In this document: positions 29,174 through 38,614 of the stretch, in pieces
Numbering within the stretch: position 1 is the first letter of the stretch
Layout: each line of letters starts with the position of its first letter
NCBI RefSeq assembly: GCF_011067135.1
Contig: NZ_JAAMOW010000002.1
Location: 434,001-498,000 of the forward strand
Length of the DNA: 64,000 nt
Direction: 5' to 3'
From: Solimonas terrae
GTDB taxonomy: Bacteria > Pseudomonadota > Gammaproteobacteria > Nevskiales > Nevskiaceae
Translations under genes and position numbers: made by a program
Notes under the pieces: model-generated
Seen by the model: the letters and a program-made list of their open reading frames with translations, nothing else
What the model was told of the DNA's origin: nothing
Database searches by the model: none

Positions 29174-29842
29174 TTGTCAGTCCGTGTCCCCGCTGCGACC
29201 GCGTCGCGGCTCAAAATCACCGAAATTTTCCTGTCGGTCCAGGGTGAATCCTCGTCGGTCGGCTGGCCGACGGTATTCGTGCGCCTGACCGGCTGCCCGC
29301 TGCGCTGCCACTATTGCGACACGGCGTACGCCTTCCATGGCGGCCAGTGGATGTCACTGGACGAGATCGTGGCCGAAGTCGGGCGGCTTGGCGCTCGCCA
29401 CGTTTGCGTGACCGGCGGCGAGCCGCTGGCGCAGAAGAACTGTCTGCCGCTGCTGACGCGCCTGTGCGACGCCGGGCACCGCGTGTCGCTGGAAACCAGC
29501 GGGGCAATCGACATCGCCGGCGTCGATCCGCGCGTGGTGCGCGTGCTCGACATCAAGACACCGGCCTCGGGCGAGGTGTCACGCAACCTCTGGTCGAACC
29601 TCGAGTTGCTGCAGCCGCACGACGAGATCAAGTTCGTGCTCTGCGACCGTGCCGACTACGAATGGGCGCGTGCCTGCCTTGCCGAACACGGGCTGGTCGA
29701 TCGCTGTGCGGTGCTGTTTTCGCCGAGCCAGGGCCAGATCGAACCGGCGCAACTGGTCGACTGGATACTCGCCGACCGTGTGCCGGTGCGCTTCCAGCTG
29801 CAATTGCACAAGGTGCTGTGGGGCAATGCGCCCGGCCGCTGA
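29174..29842 (+). CDS. queE: 7-carboxy-7-deazaguanine synthase QueE
   Basis: Radical SAM enzyme (222 aa) that converts 6-carboxytetrahydropterin to CDG in queuosine/preQ0 biosynthesis. The cluster motif is TGCPLRCHYCDTAYAF (CX3CX2C). KITEIFLSVQGES at the N-terminus and VCVTGGEPLAQ are also family marks. The start in the longest reading is a TTG at 29174. It lies 18 bp behind cpoB and upstream of queC. Confidence 0.94.
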   Translation: MSVRVPAATASRLKITEIFLSVQGESSSVGWPTVFVRLTGCPLRCHYCDTAYAFHGGQWMSLDEIVAEVGRLGARHVCVTGGEPLAQKNCLPLLTRLCDAGHRVSLETSGAIDIAGVDPRVVRVLDIKTPASGEVSRNLWSNLELLQPHDEIKFVLCDRADYEWARACLAEHGLVDRCAVLFSPSQGQIEPAQLVDWILADRVPVRFQLQLHKVLWGNAPGR

Positions 29843-29868
29843 GGAAGCTCCGACCAGGCACTGCGCTC

Positions 29869-30024
29869 GGCGGTTTGCGCATGTCTGCTCGCCTCGCGAG
29901 CAAGGCAGGCGCCTGCTCATCCCAGGTACTGAAGTACGCTGATGTTCGGCCAAAGCCGGTCCGACATGGAGTCAGTCCGGCTCGAGGGCCGAACATCCTC
30001 CGCTCCGTCCTCGCGCAAACCGCC
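29869..30024. other. Nested inverted-repeat element between queE and queC
   Basis: In the 228-bp gap, arms GGCGGTTTGCGC (29869-29880) and GCGCAAACCGCC (30013-30024) are perfectly complementary. Inside them are a hairpin TGCTCGC/GCGAGCA (29886-29902), a 12-bp palindrome GCAGGCGCCTGC (29905-29916), GTACT/AGTAC (29926-29937), and an 11-bp pair GATGTTCGGCC/GGCCGAACATC (29941-29951 and 29987-29997). A multi-branched RNA or cruciform DNA is possible. I do not match it to a known preQ1 riboswitch. Confidence 0.75.
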
Positions 30025-30070
30025 TTCGCTCGCTACGCTTGGCCGAAGTTTCCTTTCGCAGATCGATTGA

Positions 30071-30748
30071 ATGGATAAAAAGGCCGTCATCCTGCTGTCC
30101 GGTGGGCTCGATTCGGCGACCGTGCTGGCGCTGGCGCGGTCGCAGGGCTACGAGTGTTACGCGCTCGCCGTGTCCTACGGCCAGCGCCATGTCGCCGAGC
30201 TGGCGGCGGCGCAGCGGGTGGCCGATGCGCTCGGCGCCGCGCGCCTGCAGACCATGCACGTCAATCTCGATGCGGTCGGCGGTTCGGCGCTGACCGATCG
30301 CAACATCGCCGTGCCGGAAACGGAAGCCGCTGCGGGCGGCATTCCCGTCACCTATGTGCCGGCGCGCAACACCCTGTTCCTGTCGCTGGCGCTGGGCTGG
30401 GCCGAAGTGCTGGGCGCGCAGGATCTGTTCATCGGCGTCAATGCCGTCGACTATTCCGGCTATCCGGATTGCCGCCCCGAATTCATCCGCGCGTTCGAGG
30501 CGCTGGCCCAGGTGGCAACCAAGGCCGGTGTCGAAGGTCGCGGTTTTCGCGTCCACGCGCCGTTGCTGACGATGACCAAGGCCGACATCATTCGCGAAGG
30601 CGTGCGCCTCGATGTCGACTACGCGCTGACCGTGTCCTGCTACCAGGCCGACGAACAGGGTCGCGCCTGCGGTCGCTGCGACTCCTGCCGTTTGCGCCGT
30701 GCCGGTTTTGCCGACGCCGGGGTCGCCGATCCGACGCCGTATCGCTAG
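30071..30748 (+). CDS. queC: 7-cyano-7-deazaguanine synthase QueC
   Basis: ATP-dependent enzyme (225 aa) that makes preQ0 from CDG and ammonia. The PP-loop motif [10 protein letters not shown] is at residues 8-17. [17 protein letters not shown] is the family core, and the zinc site is [17 protein letters not shown]. It follows queE after the structured 228-bp gap and precedes two tRNA genes. Confidence 0.95.
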   Translation: MDKKAVILLSGGLDSATVLALARSQGYECYALAVSYGQRHVAELAAAQRVADALGAARLQTMHVNLDAVGGSALTDRNIAVPETEAAAGGIPVTYVPARNTLFLSLALGWAEVLGAQDLFIGVNAVDYSGYPDCRPEFIRAFEALAQVATKAGVEGRGFRVHAPLLTMTKADIIREGVRLDVDYALTVSCYQADEQGRACGRCDSCRLRRAGFADAGVADPTPYR

Positions 30749-30800
30749 CCGCGACGCATTCGTTTATCATGCGCGGCCTCGTGGCCGTCCTGCCGGATAC

Positions 30801-30876
30801 GGGTCGTTAGCTCAGTCGGTAGAGCAGTTGGCTTTTAACCAATTGGTCGATGGTTCGAATCCATCACGACCCACCA
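30801..30876 (+). tRNA. tRNA-Lys (anticodon UUU)
   Basis: A complete 76-nt cloverleaf. The acceptor stem GGGTCGT pairs with ACGACCC and CCA is encoded. The D arm is AGCTCAGTCGGTAGAGC, the anticodon loop is CTTTTAA (anticodon TTT) and the T arm contains GGTTCGAATCC. A TATCAT -10-like box lies about 35 bp upstream. The next tRNA begins 34 bp downstream, so they are probably co-transcribed. Confidence 0.97.
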
Positions 30877-30910
30877 TTCCCGCCTTCGACTCCACACGCA
30901 TGTCTCCCGT

Positions 30911-30989
<79 letters not shown>

Positions 30990-31017
30990 CCTGCCAGACG
31001 CCATATTTCCGCAGGTT

Positions 31018-32964
31018 TCACGACACGCCGTCGATCGTGATCTGCAGGCGGCCGCTGGCCTGCGCCGTGACCAGCAGGCATTGCCGTTCCCGGCGGTATT
31101 CCCAGCTGGCTGCGACCCCCGTGACGGCAATGCGTGCGCGCCCAGCATCGAACGGCTTCGGCAGGAAAATCTCGCTTGGCGCATCGATCCCGGCGTCGAC
31201 CTCGATGCTCGCGGTGAAGTGCGCTTCGGCGCGAACGTATTGCATGGCCCTGAGCACGCCCTGCGCATAACGCACGTATGGCCGGCAGAAGCCGCTGACG
31301 CCACGCCCGCCGTCGCTGCCGGCTTCGGTCTGCTGGTCACGCGAAAAGATCGACAGATCTTCCTGGTTCCAGCCGTCGCCGACGCGCAGGTCGTTGCGAT
31401 TGCCGGCGCTGTAATTCCACTGTGTCGATGACAACTGCAACAGATCCATCGCCTCGTACATCAGTTCCAGAGCGTCGGCCTGCGCACGCCAGACGGCGTC
31501 GCCGCGCTCACCCCGACTCCAGCGCGTGAACGAGTCGCCGTCTTCGAGATCGTAGGGCGTGCCGAATTCGCCGATCAGTGTCGGCATCTTCATGCGCTCG
31601 CCGATGTTTTTGATGTACGCAAGCTCCAGTCCGTAGCGGTTCTTCAGACGCGCCTTGCCGGCTGCATCGAGTCCGCTGTCGAACTGCTTGCTGAGCAGCA
31701 GCGCGACGTCATACCAGTGGCTGGCGTTGACGCTGTTGGCGGGCATGTCGGCCGGAAAACTGCGGCCACCGACGATGACGTGCGGATTGATCTCGGCGAA
31801 CAGCAGCCAGTCTTCGCGCACGGTGCGGATGCTCGCCGCCATTTTCGCGAAGAACGGCTGCAGGAAATCACGCTCGACATCGACACGCCGACCGTTGCGC
31901 AAACGGAAGAAATCCTCGTCCACCGCCGTTGCCGCGCCGTCTTCGAGGCGCCAGGCGCCTGCCTGCTCGAATGGGTCGACCACGCCGTCACGCCAGATCG
32001 GCACGCGATTGCGATTGAAGACGAGTTCCTGCGCCGGGGCCACCGTGCCGGGCTGTTCGGTCTTGCGCATGTACGGCACGCTGACGCTGACGCCGCGTGC
32101 CGCCATCAGGCCGTCCAGCGGTGTCCATGCCGGGCCGTGATGGACCGGCGTGCGGTCGTCGGCATTCGGCGCCGTGCGCCGTGTCGTCATCGGCTGTCCG
32201 ATCCAGCCCATGCCCGGCTCGTTGAGCGTGTCGAAGCCGATCACGTTCGGCAGTTCGCGGACACGTTCGGCGACGGCGCGCACAGCCCCGAAGTAATGCG
32301 ACTGCAGGAAGTCCTGCACGTTGCAGCCGTCGACGAGCCAGTCCGGCGTATAGGCACGGCCGGCAAAGAACGCGGTCCACATGATGCCGTTGACCGGCAT
32401 CCGGTAATTCACCGGCCAGCTCATCGTCGGATAGCGATCTTCCTGACGACGACGCGGATCGGCGTAATCGTAGCGGTACTGCATGACGTGCGCGGCGTCG
32501 GCCTCGCCGAAGCGGCGATAGTCGAGGCCCAGCTTGTCGAACAGCCAGCACGGTGCGCCGCTGCCGCCGCTCATGCGACTCCATACGTCCTGATGGAAGT
32601 CGATGAACACCAGCATTCCGAAGTCCACGGCGCGTTCGCAGATTGCCGCGATGGAATCGATGAATGCCAGATCGTACTGACCGGGGCCGGCATGCTCGAC
32701 AGCTTCCCAGGTGACGAGCAGACGCAAGGTGTTGAAACCCCAGCCGGCGATGCGGCCGAGATGTTCATCGGTTTCATCGGCCGGAAACGGGCGCCCGACA
32801 AAGCTGAGCGTGGCATGGTCGGCGAAGTCGCCGGGCCGGTCGGTGCCGCCGTCGGGATACGGCAGCTTGCTGTCGCCACCGAGATTGACGCCGCGCAGGA
32901 TGGCCTGGCGGCCGTGCCGATCGACGAAGCGGGTCCCCTCGATGCCCACCCAAAGCTTTGACAT
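31018..32964 (-). CDS. Glycoside hydrolase family 5 protein, endoglycoceramidase/steryl-glucosidase-like
   Basis: A 648-aa retaining beta-glycosidase of GH5. The N-terminus reads VDRHGRQAILRGVNLGGDSK. The acid/base Glu is in GFDTLNEPGMGW and the nucleophile Glu in TLIGEFGTPY. A C-terminal beta-sandwich (about residues 565-648) resembles the GH5 C-terminal domain of endoglycoceramidases and fungal ergosteryl-beta-glucosidases (GH5_12). No signal peptide is evident, so it probably acts in the cytoplasm on an imported glycoside. It is divergent from the GPH symporter across 97 bp containing a TetR-type operator. Subfamily placement is tentative. Confidence 0.82.
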   Translation of the reverse strand: MSKLWVGIEGTRFVDRHGRQAILRGVNLGGDSKLPYPDGGTDRPGDFADHATLSFVGRPFPADETDEHLGRIAGWGFNTLRLLVTWEAVEHAGPGQYDLAFIDSIAAICERAVDFGMLVFIDFHQDVWSRMSGGSGAPCWLFDKLGLDYRRFGEADAAHVMQYRYDYADPRRRQEDRYPTMSWPVNYRMPVNGIMWTAFFAGRAYTPDWLVDGCNVQDFLQSHYFGAVRAVAERVRELPNVIGFDTLNEPGMGWIGQPMTTRRTAPNADDRTPVHHGPAWTPLDGLMAARGVSVSVPYMRKTEQPGTVAPAQELVFNRNRVPIWRDGVVDPFEQAGAWRLEDGAATAVDEDFFRLRNGRRVDVERDFLQPFFAKMAASIRTVREDWLLFAEINPHVIVGGRSFPADMPANSVNASHWYDVALLLSKQFDSGLDAAGKARLKNRYGLELAYIKNIGERMKMPTLIGEFGTPYDLEDGDSFTRWSRGERGDAVWRAQADALELMYEAMDLLQLSSTQWNYSAGNRNDLRVGDGWNQEDLSIFSRDQQTEAGSDGGRGVSGFCRPYVRYAQGVLRAMQYVRAEAHFTASIEVDAGIDAPSEIFLPKPFDAGRARIAVTGVAASWEYRRERQCLLVTAQASGRLQITIDGVS

Positions 32965-32993
32965 TTTTTTTGTGACCGATCATTCTGACGTCA

Positions 32994-33017
32994 TTCATTA
33001 TACAGTCGGTTAATGAA
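32994..33017. promoter_or_regulatory. Operator-like inverted repeat between GH5 and GPH symporter genes
   Basis: TTCATTA and TAATGAA form a perfect 7-bp inverted repeat separated by 10 bp (TACAGTCGGT). The same site, with one changed base in the right arm (TAATCAA) and nearly the same spacer (TACAGTTGCA), recurs at 35229-35252. The size and symmetry fit a TetR-family operator. The divergent promoters of the two flanking genes must lie here. Confidence 0.7.
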
Positions 33018-33061
33018 ATGCGAACCGTGTTCGCATCACCAGCCGAAAACAGGGAGGGGAG

Positions 33062-34486
33062 ATGACGCAGACCAGGACGGTGGCTGCCGCGAGGCCCATG
33101 GGCTTTGGCCGCAAGCTGGCACTCGGCGCCGGCGACTTCGGATTCAATCTGTACTGGCAGACGGCGTCGCTGTATCTGTTGTTCTTCTACACCGACGTGC
33201 TCGGTCTGCCGCCGTCGATCGCCGGTGCGATCTACATGCTCGCGCTGATCTGGGATGCCGTGCTCGACCCGCTGATCGGTTCGGTGGTCGACCGCACGCG
33301 CAGCCGTCTTGGTCGCTATCGGCCGTATCTGCTGTTCGGTGGCGTGCCGCTGGGCCTGATCTTCGCGGCGAGCTTTCTCGCTCCCACCGGCGACAGCGTG
33401 TTCGCGATTGCCGTGACCGCCACACTGCACGTCGCCTTCCGCACGCTCTACGCGGCGATCTCGATCCCGTATTCGGCACTGTTCGCGCGCGTGACCCAGG
33501 ACGCGCGCGTGCGCGCCGAGCTGGCGGGCTTCCGCATGGTTTGCGCGACTCTCGGCGCGCTGATCGTCGCCGGCGGCACGCTGCCGTTCGTCAAGGCGTT
33601 CTCGACGCCCGAGGCGCCGCGTCTCGGCTGGACGATATTGGGGCTCGCGTTCGGCGTTGTCGCGTCGCTGCTGCTGCTGGTCGTTGCCTGGGCGGCGCGC
33701 GGTTACGACGACTTCGAAGTGCAGCCCGCGCCCAGGCGCGACCTGCAGGCGATGCTGCGCTCGCTGCTGGCGAACCGCGCGTTGTTGATCGTGCTGGGCG
33801 CCGTGATGGTGTCGTCTTTCGCCAATACGTTGTTCGGCAAGAACCTGCTGTACTACTTCAAATACATCGTCGGCCGTGCGGAACTGGCGAGCGCGGCGAT
33901 GGCGCTGGTGGCCCTCGGCGCGGCGGTGCTGGTGCCGCTGTTCGCGTGGATCGCCCGCACGCGTGGCAAACGCGCGACCTGGCTGATCGGTTCGGTGCCC
34001 TCCCTGATCGGCATGCTGCTGTGGCGGCTCGGCCAGGACGGAAGCTCGCTGCCTTTGCTGTTCACCGCGCTCGGCCTTTACGCGTTCGGCACGGCGGCCT
34101 ATGTCGTCTGCTTCTGGTCGATGCTGCCGGACACCGTCGAGTACGGCGAGTGGAAGAGCGGCGTGCGTACCGAATCGCTGGTGTTCGGGCTCGGCGTGCT
34201 CGGCCAGAAGTTCGCGCTCGGTCTCGGTGCCGGCTTCCTCGGCATCGCGCTGGCGCATGTCGGCTATGTCGCCAATGCCGAGCAGACGCCGGAGACGATC
34301 GCCGGCATCAAGGCGATGATGTTCTGGTTCCCGCTTGGCGGCTGGGTCGTGTCGGTGGCGTTGATCGCGTTCTATCCGCTGGGGCTCAAGGAGCACGCGC
34401 GCATTGTCGAGGAGATTGCCGCGCGCAGGCTGGCGGCTTCGCCGGAAACGCTCAACAGCGCGCTGGGCACGCCGGTCAACACCTAG
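33062..34486 (+). CDS. MFS sugar symporter, GPH family (MelB-like)
   Basis: A 474-aa transporter of the glycoside-pentoside-hexuronide:cation symporter family with 12 transmembrane helices. The N-terminus KLALGAGDFGFNLYWQTASLYLLFFYTDVLGL and the cytoplasmic motif DPLIGSVVDRTRSRLGRYRPYLL are diagnostic. The later VEYGEWKSGVRTESL motif is also a GPH signature. It probably imports the glycoside cleaved by the divergent GH5 enzyme. A GGGAGGGG ribosome site precedes the ATG. Its stop overlaps that of the convergent TetR gene within CTAG. Confidence 0.88.
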   Translation: MTQTRTVAAARPMGFGRKLALGAGDFGFNLYWQTASLYLLFFYTDVLGLPPSIAGAIYMLALIWDAVLDPLIGSVVDRTRSRLGRYRPYLLFGGVPLGLIFAASFLAPTGDSVFAIAVTATLHVAFRTLYAAISIPYSALFARVTQDARVRAELAGFRMVCATLGALIVAGGTLPFVKAFSTPEAPRLGWTILGLAFGVVASLLLLVVAWAARGYDDFEVQPAPRRDLQAMLRSLLANRALLIVLGAVMVSSFANTLFGKNLLYYFKYIVGRAELASAAMALVALGAAVLVPLFAWIARTRGKRATWLIGSVPSLIGMLLWRLGQDGSSLPLLFTALGLYAFGTAAYVVCFWSMLPDTVEYGEWKSGVRTESLVFGLGVLGQKFALGLGAGFLGIALAHVGYVANAEQTPETIAGIKAMMFWFPLGGWVVSVALIAFYPLGLKEHARIVEEIAARRLAASPETLNSALGTPVNT

Positions 34487-35175
34487 CGGATGAATACCGC
34501 CAGCAGGGCATCGATATGTGCGTTCATCACCGTCTCGTCGCCCGGATCGAGATTCCAGACGCGTCGTACTTCCGGCGCCAGGGTATAGAACGACTGCGCC
34601 GCGCCGACGATGATGTAGACCAGCGCCGGCGACGAAGCCGGCGGCAGCAGGCCATCCTTCTGCAGTGCGCGGACGAAGGCTTCGGCGGCGTGTGATGCGC
34701 GGCTGATGAAATGCTCGGTCGCCCACTGCAGGCGCGCGCTGTCACGCACGCTTTCCTGGACCATCAGGCGCGCGTGCTCCGGGTGCCGCGCGCAATACAG
34801 GACATAGCGGCGCAGCGCCGCGCGTGCGGCCTCGCGGCGCGCTGCGCGCGTCATCGGCCCGGTCGGTGCCTGGAGCATCAGCTCGCGCGTCTGCCGTTCG
34901 AACAGGAAGCTGACGGCGGCGCGCCAGAGCAGATCCTTGCTCTGGTAGTAGTACTTGATCAGTGCGTGGTGGACGCCGGCCTGAGCGGCGATATCGCGCG
35001 TCGACGCACCGTTGTAACCGTGCTCGGAAAAGATCAGCAGCGCAGCCTGCAGAATCGCCGCGCGCGTCGCCTCCTTCTGCTGCTCACGCAGGTTCGGACC
35101 GCCGAGCGATTTCGCCGCCGGGACACTTTTGCCGGCGTGGCGGGCGGCGGGACGCTTGGGACTCGATGTCGTCAT
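34483..35175 (-). CDS. TetR family transcriptional regulator
   Basis: Repressor-type regulator of 230 aa with the N-terminal HTH of the family (AALLIFSEHGYNGASTRDIA followed by AQAGVHHALIKYYYQSKDLL). The start at 35175 is preferred because the longer in-frame start at 35229 falls inside the operator-like inverted repeat. It sits between the GPH symporter and the carboxylesterase. Two matching inverted repeats, at 32994 and at its own promoter (35229), suggest that it controls itself, the esterase and the GH5/GPH pair. The ligand is unknown. Confidence 0.85.
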   Translation of the reverse strand: MTTSSPKRPAARHAGKSVPAAKSLGGPNLREQQKEATRAAILQAALLIFSEHGYNGASTRDIAAQAGVHHALIKYYYQSKDLLWRAAVSFLFERQTRELMLQAPTGPMTRAARREAARAALRRYVLYCARHPEHARLMVQESVRDSARLQWATEHFISRASHAAEAFVRALQKDGLLPPASSPALVYIIVGAAQSFYTLAPEVRRVWNLDPGDETVMNAHIDALLAVFIR

Positions 35176-35228
35176 GGCGTGATTCAGATTCGCTATCGGT
35201 GGCGGACTGCGCTTTCGCTGCCGGTCCA

Positions 35229-35252
35229 TTCATTATACAGTTGCATAATCAA
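35229..35252. promoter_or_regulatory. Operator-like inverted repeat between TetR and carboxylesterase genes
   Basis: TTCATTA, 10-bp spacer, TAATCAA: the second copy of the site seen at 32994, including the shared spacer core TACAGT. It lies 53 bp upstream of the TetR ATG and 57 bp upstream of the esterase ATG, which suits repression of both divergent promoters. Confidence 0.7.
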
Positions 35253-35309
35253 AAGCGTCGTGTGGGTCTGGCAGGCCCATGCAGGCGCATCACATGGCAG
35301 GAGAACATC

Positions 35310-36935
35310 ATGGTTGTCGCCGCTGCGCGGATCGCCCACCCCTACATGCGGCGCGTGTCGTCGTGCCTGCTGCGCAGTATCGCCTGCGCCAGCCTGCTGC
35401 TGGGCAGCGCTTGCGCGGCACCGCCCGAACAGCCTGCCGCGCCCGTGGCGGCGAGCCCGTCGACCGCCGGTGCCGTGTTGAAGATCGACAGTGGCGCGCT
35501 GCAGGGCGCCGTCGACGGCGACGTCGTTGCCTACAAGAACATTCCGTACGCGGCGCCGCCGGTCGGCAACCTGCGCTGGCACGCGCCGATGCCGCCGGCG
35601 TCCTGGACCGGTGTGCGTGACGCGACGCGTTACGGCAACGACTGCATGCAGAACCGCATGTCCTGGGACAAGACGGCCTCGCCGCAGCCGGTCAGCGAGG
35701 ACTGCCTTTATCTCAACGTCTGGAAGCCGGCGAGCGCGGCCGCCGGCGGCAAGCTGCCGGTCATGGTCTGGATCTACGGCGGCGGCTTCGTCTCCGGCTC
35801 GGCAACCGCGCCCGTCACCGATGGCGCCAGGCTCGCCGCGCGCGGCGTGGTGCTGGTCAGCTTCAACTACCGCGTCGGGCGCTTCGGGTTCTTCGCGCAT
35901 CCGGCGCTCAGTCACGAGCCGGGCCACGGCCTGCTCGGCAACTACGGGCTGATGGATCAGATCGCCGCGCTCAAGTGGGTGCAACGCAATATCGCCGCAT
36001 TCGGCGGTGACCCGTCGAACGTGACGATCTTCGGCGAGTCGGCCGGTGGCGAGTCGGTGAATTACCTGATGCTCGCCGATCAGGCGCGCGGCCTGTTCGC
36101 CAAGGCGTACTCGCAATCCGGCGGCGGTCGTACGCCGTGGCCGATGCTGGCCGATGATCTGCCGGACCGGCCGTCGGCGGAGACCGCCGGCCGCAAGTTC
36201 GCCGACAAGTTCAAGATCAAGGATGACGATCTCGCGGCGCTGCGCGCGCTGCCGGCCGACAAGGTGCTCGGTTCGGTCAACATGATCAACAACGAGAACG
36301 GCTCGTTCAGTGGCCCGATGATCGACGGCGCGCTGGTGACGATGGCGGTCGCCGACGGCTTCGCTGCCGGCAAGCAGGCGCGCGTGCCCTACATCAATGG
36401 CACCAACAGCAACGAACTGGGCTTCCTGCCGGGTTTCATGCTGCACATCGCGAGCAAGAAGATGGCCGAGCAGTTCAAGTTCGACGTCGATCCGATGATC
36501 GCGGCCTACGGTTCCAAGGATGCGTTCGAGGATCATTTCGCGAGCGATCTGACCTTCGTCGAGCCTTCGCATTTTCTGGCGGCCGCCGCCTCGCGCGTGC
36601 AGCCGACCTATCTGCTGCGCTTCGCCTACGTGACCAAGGCCAACGACAAGGGGCAGGGCGCGGCGCACGCCACGGACGTGCCGTACAGCTTCGGCAATCT
36701 GATGGCGACCGGCGACACGATTGCCGATGTCGACCGCGATCAGGCGCGGCTCTGGGGCGATTACCTGGTGGCGTTCGCGCGCAACGGTGTGCCGAAGGCG
36801 GGCACGACCACCTGGGTGCCGTATACGGAGAAGGCCAATCAGCTCAACGAATTTTCTGCCGACGGTCTGAAGCCGATATCGGCCGACCTGCCGGGACTCA
36901 AGGCGATCACGCAGCATTTCGGCACCCGTTCCTGA
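35310..36935 (+). CDS. Type-B carboxylesterase, exported
   Basis: A 541-aa alpha/beta hydrolase of the carboxylesterase type B (para-nitrobenzyl esterase) family. A signal with possible lipobox LLLGSAC precedes the mature domain (VLKIDSGALQGAVDGDVVAYKNIPYAAPPVG). The nucleophile motif is GESAGGESV, the acid lies in NGTNSNELGF and the His in GAAHATDVPYSFGN, so the triad looks intact; SEDCLYLNVW and the oxyanion GGGF are present. The ATG at 35310 has AGGAG 8 nt upstream. It begins a plus-strand run with the tannase and acyl-CoA synthetase genes and would release acyl groups from an ester substrate. Confidence 0.9.
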   Translation: MVVAAARIAHPYMRRVSSCLLRSIACASLLLGSACAAPPEQPAAPVAASPSTAGAVLKIDSGALQGAVDGDVVAYKNIPYAAPPVGNLRWHAPMPPASWTGVRDATRYGNDCMQNRMSWDKTASPQPVSEDCLYLNVWKPASAAAGGKLPVMVWIYGGGFVSGSATAPVTDGARLAARGVVLVSFNYRVGRFGFFAHPALSHEPGHGLLGNYGLMDQIAALKWVQRNIAAFGGDPSNVTIFGESAGGESVNYLMLADQARGLFAKAYSQSGGGRTPWPMLADDLPDRPSAETAGRKFADKFKIKDDDLAALRALPADKVLGSVNMINNENGSFSGPMIDGALVTMAVADGFAAGKQARVPYINGTNSNELGFLPGFMLHIASKKMAEQFKFDVDPMIAAYGSKDAFEDHFASDLTFVEPSHFLAAAASRVQPTYLLRFAYVTKANDKGQGAAHATDVPYSFGNLMATGDTIADVDRDQARLWGDYLVAFARNGVPKAGTTTWVPYTEKANQLNEFSADGLKPISADLPGLKAITQHFGTRS

Positions 36936-36968
36936 GGCGCGCAAGACGCCGGCAGCGAGGAGAAACAG

Positions 36969-38567
36969 ATGAACAACAGAATGACGGCGAGCGGATCGCT
37001 GGCACTGGCGGCCCTGCTGTTCTGCTGCCTGCCGCAGGCGGCGCAGGCGGCGGATGACGCCTGCGCGGCGCTCAAGCATTACAAGCTGCAGGGCGGGGCG
37101 GTCGATGCCGTCGAGGTGCTGGCGCCGCCGGCGACCTTCGACATCGGCTTCCAGGGCCTGCCGCCGTTGCCCGTCACCGCGGGCTTCTGTCGCGTGCAGG
37201 CGCATCTGACGCCGACGCCGGCTTCGAACATCCGTATCGAAGTCTGGCTGCCGCCGGCCGATGCCTGGAACGGCAAGTTCGTCGGTACCGGCAACGCCGG
37301 CTTCGCCGGCAATTTCACGTCGCCCTACCTGTTCATGCGCAGCGCCGTGGCCAAGGGTTATGCGGCCGCCGGCACGGACACCGGGCATGTCGGCAACCGC
37401 ATGGGCGAGCCGCCGTCGGCCGACTGGGCGCTGCACCAGCCGGAGAAGATCAAGGACTACGGCTATCGCGCCGAGCACCTGACCGCGATCGCCGGCAAGG
37501 CCCTGGTGCAGGCCTATTACCGGCACGCACCGAAACACGCCTACTTCCAGGGCTGCTCCAATGGCGGCCGCGAGGCGCTGATGGAAGCACGGCGCTTCCC
37601 GGACGACTACGAAGGCATCATCGCCGGCGCGCCGGCCGCCGACTGGGTCGGTCTGGCGACCGGCTTCGCATGGAACACGCTGGCCGCGCACAAGTCGCCG
37701 GAAGGCGCGCTGACCACCGGCAAGCTGGCGATCCTGCAGAGCGCCGCGCTCAAGCAATGCGATCTGCTCGACGGCGTGAGTGACGGCGTGCTCGAAGATC
37801 CGCGCCAGTGCAAGTTCGATCCGGCCAGCGTCGAGTGCCCGAACGGCGCCGATGGCGACAGCTGCCTGAATGCGGCGCAGGTCGAGACCGCGCGCAAGAT
37901 CTACGGCGGGCCGATCAACCCGCGCACCGGCGCGTCCCTGTTTCCGGGCTTCGCCGTCGGCTCCGAAGCCGTGCAGTGGGGGCAGTGGATCACGGGCCCG
38001 GCGACCGACCAGAGCGCGTTCGCCACCAGCTTCTACCGCAACATGGTGTTCAGCGATCCGGACTGGCAGCTGTCGTCGCTGGACTTCGACCACGACGTCG
38101 ACAAGGCCCGAGCGGTGGCCGGCCCGGCGCTCGATTCCAATGATCCGGACATTGCCGCCTTTGCCAAACGCGGCGGTCACCTGCTGCTGTATCAGGGCTG
38201 GGCCGACGCGGCGATTCCGCCACAGGCCACGATCAACTACTACGAGGCCGTGCGGCAGAAGATCGGTGCGGCCCGGACCGACAGCGCCGTGCGCTTCTTC
38301 CTCGTGCCCGGCATGGCGCACTGCCTCGGCGGGCCCGGCCCGAACGACTTCGACACGCTCGACGCGCTCGATCACTGGGTCGACAGCGGACAGGCGCCGG
38401 AGCGTCTGGTGGCCGCGAAGTACGAGACCGAGTACGCCGATCTGCTGGGCCTGCCGAAAGGCGAGCCGCAGCGCACGCGCCCGCTGTGTGCGTATCCGCA
38501 GACCGCGCATTACAAGGGCGGCGGCTCCGCCGACGAAGCCGACAACTTCATCTGCCGCAGGCAGTAG
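36969..38567 (+). CDS. Tannase/feruloyl esterase family hydrolase
   Basis: Secreted esterase of 532 aa; the signal peptide ends QAAQAA. The tannase family motif containing the nucleophile Ser, [14 protein letters not shown], is intact, together with [25 protein letters not shown] and the C-terminal His motif [18 protein letters not shown] with the Asp/His pair. Cysteines flanking the triad fit the family disulfide. Substrates in this family are gallate or hydroxycinnamate esters. GAGGAG precedes the ATG at 36969. It follows the carboxylesterase by 33 bp. Confidence 0.9.
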   Translation: MNNRMTASGSLALAALLFCCLPQAAQAADDACAALKHYKLQGGAVDAVEVLAPPATFDIGFQGLPPLPVTAGFCRVQAHLTPTPASNIRIEVWLPPADAWNGKFVGTGNAGFAGNFTSPYLFMRSAVAKGYAAAGTDTGHVGNRMGEPPSADWALHQPEKIKDYGYRAEHLTAIAGKALVQAYYRHAPKHAYFQGCSNGGREALMEARRFPDDYEGIIAGAPAADWVGLATGFAWNTLAAHKSPEGALTTGKLAILQSAALKQCDLLDGVSDGVLEDPRQCKFDPASVECPNGADGDSCLNAAQVETARKIYGGPINPRTGASLFPGFAVGSEAVQWGQWITGPATDQSAFATSFYRNMVFSDPDWQLSSLDFDHDVDKARAVAGPALDSNDPDIAAFAKRGGHLLLYQGWADAAIPPQATINYYEAVRQKIGAARTDSAVRFFLVPGMAHCLGGPGPNDFDTLDALDHWVDSGQAPERLVAAKYETEYADLLGLPKGEPQRTRPLCAYPQTAHYKGGGSADEADNFICRRQ

Positions 38568-38614
38568 CGCGAGTTCGCGCCGGCGCGGCCGCGCGCGGAC
38601 CGACGGGAGGCCAC

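Noticed and set aside
29843-30070. preQ1 riboswitch upstream of queC
   Set aside because: The region is structured, but I could not match the known preQ1-I, -II or -III cores.
35193-38510. 1105-aa minus-strand ORF opposite the esterase and tannase genes
   Set aside because: Both plus-strand genes have intact catalytic motifs and ribosome sites; the antisense has none.
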